The position numbers were made by a program, and so were the translations under genes. A stretch of 64,000 bases of DNA. Source: CALJTV01 sp036821185 (GTDB taxonomy: Bacteria; Chloroflexota; Dehalococcoidia; GIF9; UBA5629). The DNA is taken from NCBI GenBank assembly GCA_036821185.1, contig DAISKD010000005.1, positions 1 through 64,000 of the forward strand. The letters run 5' to 3'. This document shows positions 60,294 to 64,000 of the stretch, one piece after another. The stretch's first letter is position 1. Each line of letters starts with the position of its first letter. The notes below the pieces were generated by a model, which had not been told where the DNA came from, made no database searches, and saw only the letters and a list, made by a program, of their open reading frames with translations.

Positions 60294-61667
60294 ATGAAAG
60301 GTAAAGAGATAAAGATTATTCTCACCGAAAAAGAGCTGCCAACATCATGGTACAATGTGCTTGCTGACCTACCTAAGCCCCTGCCACCGATATTGCACCC
60401 GGTCACCAAGGAACCTACAATCCTACCTCCACCATTGTTCCCATCGGGTATACGGGAACAGGAATTCAGCACGGAACGCTACATCAAGATCCCTGAAGAG
60501 GTGCTGGACATTTACAAACTCTGGAGGCCCACTCCTCTGATCCGGGCATACCGCCTCGAGAAAGCCCTAGATACACCGGCAAGGATATTCTATAAATATG
60601 AAGGAGTAAGCCCGGCAGGCAGTCACAAGCTCAACACCGCTGTAGCCCAGGCCTACTACGCCAAAAAAGACGGCATCAAGCGCTTTACCACGGAAACAGG
60701 TGCCGGACAGTGGGGCAGTGCTTTATCGCTGGGGTGCGCGTTTTTCGGACTGGAATGCAAAGTCTACATGGTAAAGGTCAGTTACTATCAGAAACCCTAC
60801 CGCCGCATCCTCATGGAAACCTGGGGGGCGCAGTGCGTGCCCAGTCCCAGCCCCGATACTGAAATAGGGCGTAAAATACTGGCCGAGAACCCCAATTCCC
60901 CAGGCAGTCTGGGTATCGCCATCAGCGAAGCTATAGAAGACGCCTTTAAGCGCGACGACACTTACTACTCAATTGGTAGCGTCATCAATTCGGTATTGCT
61001 ACATCAGACGATCATCGGACAAGAAGCTAAAAAACAAATGGAAAAGGCAGGCTATTATCCGGACATCATAGTTGGCTGTATCGGCGGCGGCAGTAATTTT
61101 GCCGGGATGTTCCTGCCTTTTGTCAAGGACAAGCTCGATGGCAAGAAGCCCAACCTGCGTATCATAAACGTTGAACCTACAGCCTGCCCGAGCATCACCA
61201 AAGGGCTATATACTTGGGACTATGGTGACGTCGCCGGGCTGGCACCCATAATCAAGATGTACACCCTAGGACACACCTTCATGCCACCGGGCATCCATGC
61301 CGGCGGGCTACGGTACCACGGCATGGCACCGATAATCTGCCACCTCCACCGCCTAGGGTTTGTTGAGGCTAAAGCGGTACCCCAGGTAGCAACATTCCAG
61401 GCGGGGGTACAATTCGCTCGGACAGAAGGCATAGTGCCAGCTCCTGAGCCAAACCACGCCATTAGGGTGGCTATAGACGAAGCACTGGCTTGCCGCGAAT
61501 CAGGAGAGAGCAAGACTATACTTATCGCACTGAGCGGTCATGGCCATTTCGACCTGGCTGCATATGATGAATACCTGACAGGCAAGCTGCAGGATTACGT
61601 GTACCCTGAGGAAAAAGTTAAGGAAGCACTGGCACATCTCCCCAAGGTGGACTATGTAGAAGCATAA
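60294..61667 (+). CDS. Tryptophan synthase beta chain, TrpB2 type
   Basis: The protein of 457 residues has the longer N-terminus and motifs of the TrpB2 class. RPTPLIRAYRLEKAL is followed by the PLP lysine in GSHKLNTAVAQAYY, then TETGAGQWGSALSLGCAFFG and GCIGGGSNFAGMF. TrpB2 enzymes condense serine and indole and often act without TrpA; no trpA is adjacent. GGAGGGAG precedes the ATG. Control by a Trp T-box supports a role in tryptophan supply. Confidence 0.95.
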   Translation: MKGKEIKIILTEKELPTSWYNVLADLPKPLPPILHPVTKEPTILPPPLFPSGIREQEFSTERYIKIPEEVLDIYKLWRPTPLIRAYRLEKALDTPARIFYKYEGVSPAGSHKLNTAVAQAYYAKKDGIKRFTTETGAGQWGSALSLGCAFFGLECKVYMVKVSYYQKPYRRILMETWGAQCVPSPSPDTEIGRKILAENPNSPGSLGIAISEAIEDAFKRDDTYYSIGSVINSVLLHQTIIGQEAKKQMEKAGYYPDIIVGCIGGGSNFAGMFLPFVKDKLDGKKPNLRIINVEPTACPSITKGLYTWDYGDVAGLAPIIKMYTLGHTFMPPGIHAGGLRYHGMAPIICHLHRLGFVEAKAVPQVATFQAGVQFARTEGIVPAPEPNHAIRVAIDEALACRESGESKTILIALSGHGHFDLAAYDEYLTGKLQDYVYPEEKVKEALAHLPKVDYVEA

Positions 61668-62208
61668 GGGTCAAAACGCTGGGACGCTACAAGCTTGCGG
61701 GACAGATATCCTTGAGCGCCCCAGTACAAAGTTTAGCACAAGGAAGTATAGGAGGAGCATGCGCCAGACGTCTGACCGCAATAACCATGCTATGTTTGGC
61801 AGTCAGGCAAATTTGGGTAGTTGACAAATGTAACAAATTATGCTATATTAATTATAATCCCGAGTAGTCAAACTTAGAACCAGCAGGAAGGGTGGAGGGA
61901 GGTGTACTCTCTGTTCCCTGCCAGAGAACAGAGAGGGAATGGTGGAAAGGGTGGTAGTGCAGGCTGGGGACGAGTGAGGTTACTCGGGAGTACATTTTCT
62001 AAAGAGTGTCAACAGGCCCGCTGCCTTTTCCACATTGTTGCATTCCTACTCTCCCCGGCTTAAGGATCGCGGCGTAGTATAGGGACGTCAGCGTATTAAC
62101 CAAAACACGACGGGTAAGGACAAAGAGCTATCCAGAAGGCAGGAAATGTGCTAAAATGTGTCTTCGACAAGCCGCTAGAACTCCAGCGGCAAGGAGACGT
62201 GGCGAAGT
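61668..62208 (+). other. Intergenic region with a promoter and structured leader
   Basis: These 540 bases hold no gene I can support. An imperfect stem CTGGGACGCT/AGCGCCCCAG (61679-61724) may end the trpB transcript. A promoter at 61821-61849 is followed by a G-rich stretch and a strong hairpin at 61907-61935 (CTCTCTGTTC/GAACAGAGAG, 9-nt loop). A smaller one, CGAGT/ACTCG, is at 61971-61986. The leader to 62209 would be about 350 nt. It may be a regulatory leader or a separate small RNA; no known class was recognised. Confidence 0.45.
61821..61849 (+). promoter_or_regulatory. Promoter of the carboxyltransferase unit or of a small RNA
   Basis: TTGACA (61821-61826), 17 bp, TATATT (61844-61849). 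A second TATAAT is at 61853-61858. Confidence 0.75.
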
Positions 62209-63753
62209 ATGGAGAAAAGAATAGCCAAACTGGGCAGGTTGAGGAGAGAAGCCACCGGCAATGAGGACACCGGGCGCATCGAGGTCCAGCGCAAGAGGGG
62301 CAAACTTACTGCTAGGGAGCGCATCAGCTTGCTTTTCGACCCCGGGACCTTCGAAGAACTTGACCCCTTCGTGCTCCACCGCTGTGCTGACTTTGGGCTT
62401 GAACAGCAAAAGCCGCTTGGTGATGCAGTAGTCACGGGATACGGAAAGATCGGCGGGCGTACTGCATTTGTATTTGCACAGGATTTCACCATCTTCGGTG
62501 GTTCGCTGTCAAAGGCCGCCTCGGAAAAAATCTGTAAAGTAATGGACCTGGCTGCCAAAACCGGGGCACCGATCATAGGAATTCTGGACTCCGGAGGAGC
62601 CCGCATTCAAGAGGGAGTAGATAGCCTTGTTGGCTATGGCGATATCTTTATGCGCAACACCATATACTCCGGCGTAATCCCACAGATCTCCATAATCGCA
62701 GGACCCTGTGCCGGCGGTGCTGTCTACTCACCGGCGATAACCGATTTTATCTTCATGGTCAGAGGCGTAGGACAGATGTATATCACCGGTCCAGCAGTCA
62801 TTAAAGCAGTTACTGGTGAGGAGATCAGCCTCGAGGAGCTGGGGGGCGCCACAGCACATGCCACCAAAAGCGGCAACTGCCACTTCGTAGCTGACAACGA
62901 ACAACAATGCTTCCAAATGGTTCGTCGTCTGCTCAGCTTTCTGCCCCAGAATAATACGGAAGAGCCACAGTTTATGGATACCGGAGACGATCCAGATCGG
63001 ATCACCGAAGAGCTTTTGCATATCGTGCCAGACGATCCAAATAAGACATATGACATGAAACAGGTAATATATAAAATTGTGGACAACGCTGACTTCATGG
63101 AGGTACATGAGCAATTTGCCCCGAATCTAATAGTGGGCTTTGCCCGCATGGGTGGGCACACCGTTGGCATAGTGGCACAGCAGCCGTCAGTCTACGCTGG
63201 GGCCATCGATGTTGACGCTTCGGACAAAGGGGCTAGATTCGTCCGGTTTTGCGACTGTTTTAACATTCCTCTAGTAACCTTGGTCGATGTCCCCGGGTAT
63301 ATGCCAGGTATAGACCAGGAACATCGGGGCATAATTAGACACGGTGCCAAATTTCTCTACGCTTATGCTGAGGCCACTGTACCCAAAATCAGCGTAATAG
63401 TCCGTAAAGCCTATGGCGGTGCCTACATTGTCATGAGCAGCAAGAGCCTGCGGGGCGATATAAATTATGCCTGGCCCAGTGCCGAAATCGCCGTCATGGG
63501 ACCGGAGGGAGCGGTGAACATCATATTCAAAGACTCAATAGCCAAAGCCCAAAACCCCGATGAGGCCAGAGAGAAGCTCATAGCTGAATATCGTGATAAG
63601 TTTGCCAACCCCTATATAGCAGCCAGCAAGGGCTATATCGATGATGTCATCGATCCGCGGCTAACCCGACCTAAAATAATAAGGGCGCTAGAAATGCTTC
63701 GCGATAAGGCTGATGCTATCCCCCCGAAAAAGCACGGTAATATCCCTCTGTAA
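62209..63753 (+). CDS. Acyl-CoA carboxylase / methylmalonyl-CoA decarboxylase carboxyltransferase subunit
   Basis: The 514-residue protein is a biotin-dependent carboxyltransferase (PccB/MmdA family) with N- and C-terminal crotonase-like halves. GGSLSKAASEKICKVMDLA, DSGGARIQEGVDSLVGYGDI, GPCAGGAVYSPAITDF, DVPGYMPGIDQEHRGIIRHG and RKAYGGAYIVMSSK are clear. Propionyl-CoA carboxylase and sodium-pumping methylmalonyl-CoA decarboxylase share this subunit. The small gene that follows favours the decarboxylase type. AAGGAGACG precedes the ATG. Confidence 0.94.
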   Translation: MEKRIAKLGRLRREATGNEDTGRIEVQRKRGKLTARERISLLFDPGTFEELDPFVLHRCADFGLEQQKPLGDAVVTGYGKIGGRTAFVFAQDFTIFGGSLSKAASEKICKVMDLAAKTGAPIIGILDSGGARIQEGVDSLVGYGDIFMRNTIYSGVIPQISIIAGPCAGGAVYSPAITDFIFMVRGVGQMYITGPAVIKAVTGEEISLEELGGATAHATKSGNCHFVADNEQQCFQMVRRLLSFLPQNNTEEPQFMDTGDDPDRITEELLHIVPDDPNKTYDMKQVIYKIVDNADFMEVHEQFAPNLIVGFARMGGHTVGIVAQQPSVYAGAIDVDASDKGARFVRFCDCFNIPLVTLVDVPGYMPGIDQEHRGIIRHGAKFLYAYAEATVPKISVIVRKAYGGAYIVMSSKSLRGDINYAWPSAEIAVMGPEGAVNIIFKDSIAKAQNPDEAREKLIAEYRDKFANPYIAASKGYIDDVIDPRLTRPKIIRALEMLRDKADAIPPKKHGNIPL

Positions 63754-63766
63754 ACTGTAGTAAACT

Positions 63767-63949
63767 ATGGAGAAAAATAAGCTAGCTGCCATAATCAGTG
63801 CCGTCACGGCATATATACAGGAGGAACAGACTGCAATGGCTGCACCGAGGGCAGTTACCCCACCAAAGCTTAGCCCCTGGCGCCTTTTTCATCTGCAGGA
63901 AGCAATGCGACGCAGAAATACATTGCACCTCAAAAAGAGCAGGCACTGA
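63767..63949 (+). CDS. Small subunit resembling decarboxylase gamma/epsilon C-terminus
   Basis: A 60-residue protein: LAAIISAVTAYIQEEQ, then SPWRLFHLQEAMRRRNTLHL. It resembles the soluble C-terminal segment of OadG/MmdD-type subunits and the epsilon subunit (MmdE) of methylmalonyl-CoA decarboxylase, where an xAAIxAAV...SPW pattern recurs as I recall it. There is no membrane helix. It begins 13 bp after the carboxyltransferase, with no strong ribosome site. A short accessory subunit that stabilises the complex is the likely role. Confidence 0.65.
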   Translation: MEKNKLAAIISAVTAYIQEEQTAMAAPRAVTPPKLSPWRLFHLQEAMRRRNTLHLKKSRH

Positions 63950-63989
63950 TGTCACCGAAATCGAGAAGCGAAAACAGAGGAGTATCATA

Positions 63990-64000
63990 TGGGCCCGGTG
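63990..64000 (+). CDS. Start of a further gene, cut by the window edge
   Basis: ATG at 63990 has AGAGGAG six bases upstream and reads MGPV before the window ends. Only 11 bases are seen, so its product cannot be told. By position it belongs to the carboxyltransferase unit. Confidence 0.5.

Overview
The window reads as ordinary chromosome of a free-living bacterium, most likely from the class Dehalococcoidia (Chloroflexota). The partial 16S gene at the left edge shares segments I recall from Dehalococcoides 16S. The 16S and 5S genes are also unlinked here, and a T-box, CIRCE elements, TrpB2-type tryptophan synthase and a decarboxylase/carboxylase cluster all fit such a lineage. This placement is inference from memory of related sequences. 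Gene density is high, overlaps of the ATGA type are common, and nearly every transcription unit begins with a sigma70-like promoter with 17-18 bp spacing. Many -10 boxes lie so close to the start codon that the mRNA would be leaderless.

Layout. 1-702: 5' part of 16S rRNA (minus). 891-6641: minus operon pdxS-pdxT-R3H/AAA ATPase-tmk-mnmA-rnhB-yraN. 6958-7941: tsaD (plus), overlapping tail to tail with a minus operon HTH-DUF72-DUF488-DUF2851 (7895-10655) whose promoter encloses a perfect 20-bp palindrome. 10790-13871: a plus operon behind a CIRCE element, with several small zinc-binding proteins, a YkgJ protein, a DnaJ-like protein lacking the J-domain core, and an unknown helical protein. 13904-15921: groES-groEL with its own CIRCE. 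15968-22272: M16 peptidase, bioY, an MBL-fold protein, a coiled-coil zinc ribbon protein, an RNase H-like protein, an S41 protease and a nitroreductase. 22286-28007: minus histidine operon hisZ-hisG-hisD-hisC-hisB, with hisG a fused tandem duplicate. 28134-33750: nfeD-slipin, birA (minus), gatB-secG-SAM hydroxide adenosyltransferase. 33795-41025: cysS, cysE, ispF, ispD, radA and clpC (minus). 41159-41278: stand-alone 5S rRNA.

41685-50932: an MFS transporter (plus), then minus pantothenate genes (P1 peptidase-DUF2520-panD-panB-panC) behind a leader with an intrinsic terminator, and thiC-cinA-speD-speB. 51221-55770: tRNA-Gly, an ABC exporter, an Old Yellow Enzyme-type reductase, tRNA-Gln and tRNA-Leu. 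56292-56391 is a 100-N gap flanked by the same 34 bp. 56473-59772: a GAF protein, an ABM monooxygenase-like protein, tRNA-Phe, pyrE, lepB and a SIMPL lipoprotein. 59835-61667: a tryptophan T-box leader and trpB2. 61668-64000: a 540-bp leader region, an acyl-CoA carboxyltransferase, a small gamma/epsilon-like subunit, and the first codons of another gene.

Themes. Chaperone and zinc genes appear jointly controlled by HrcA through CIRCE. Cofactor supply is prominent: PLP, biotin uptake and ligation, pantothenate and thiamine. Biotin uptake (bioY) and BirA fit the biotin-dependent carboxyltransferase at the right end. The least explained parts are the CIRCE-controlled zinc/J-less DnaJ operon, the HTH-DUF72-DUF488-DUF2851 operon, the fused HisG, and the leader RNAs of the pantothenate and carboxyltransferase units.
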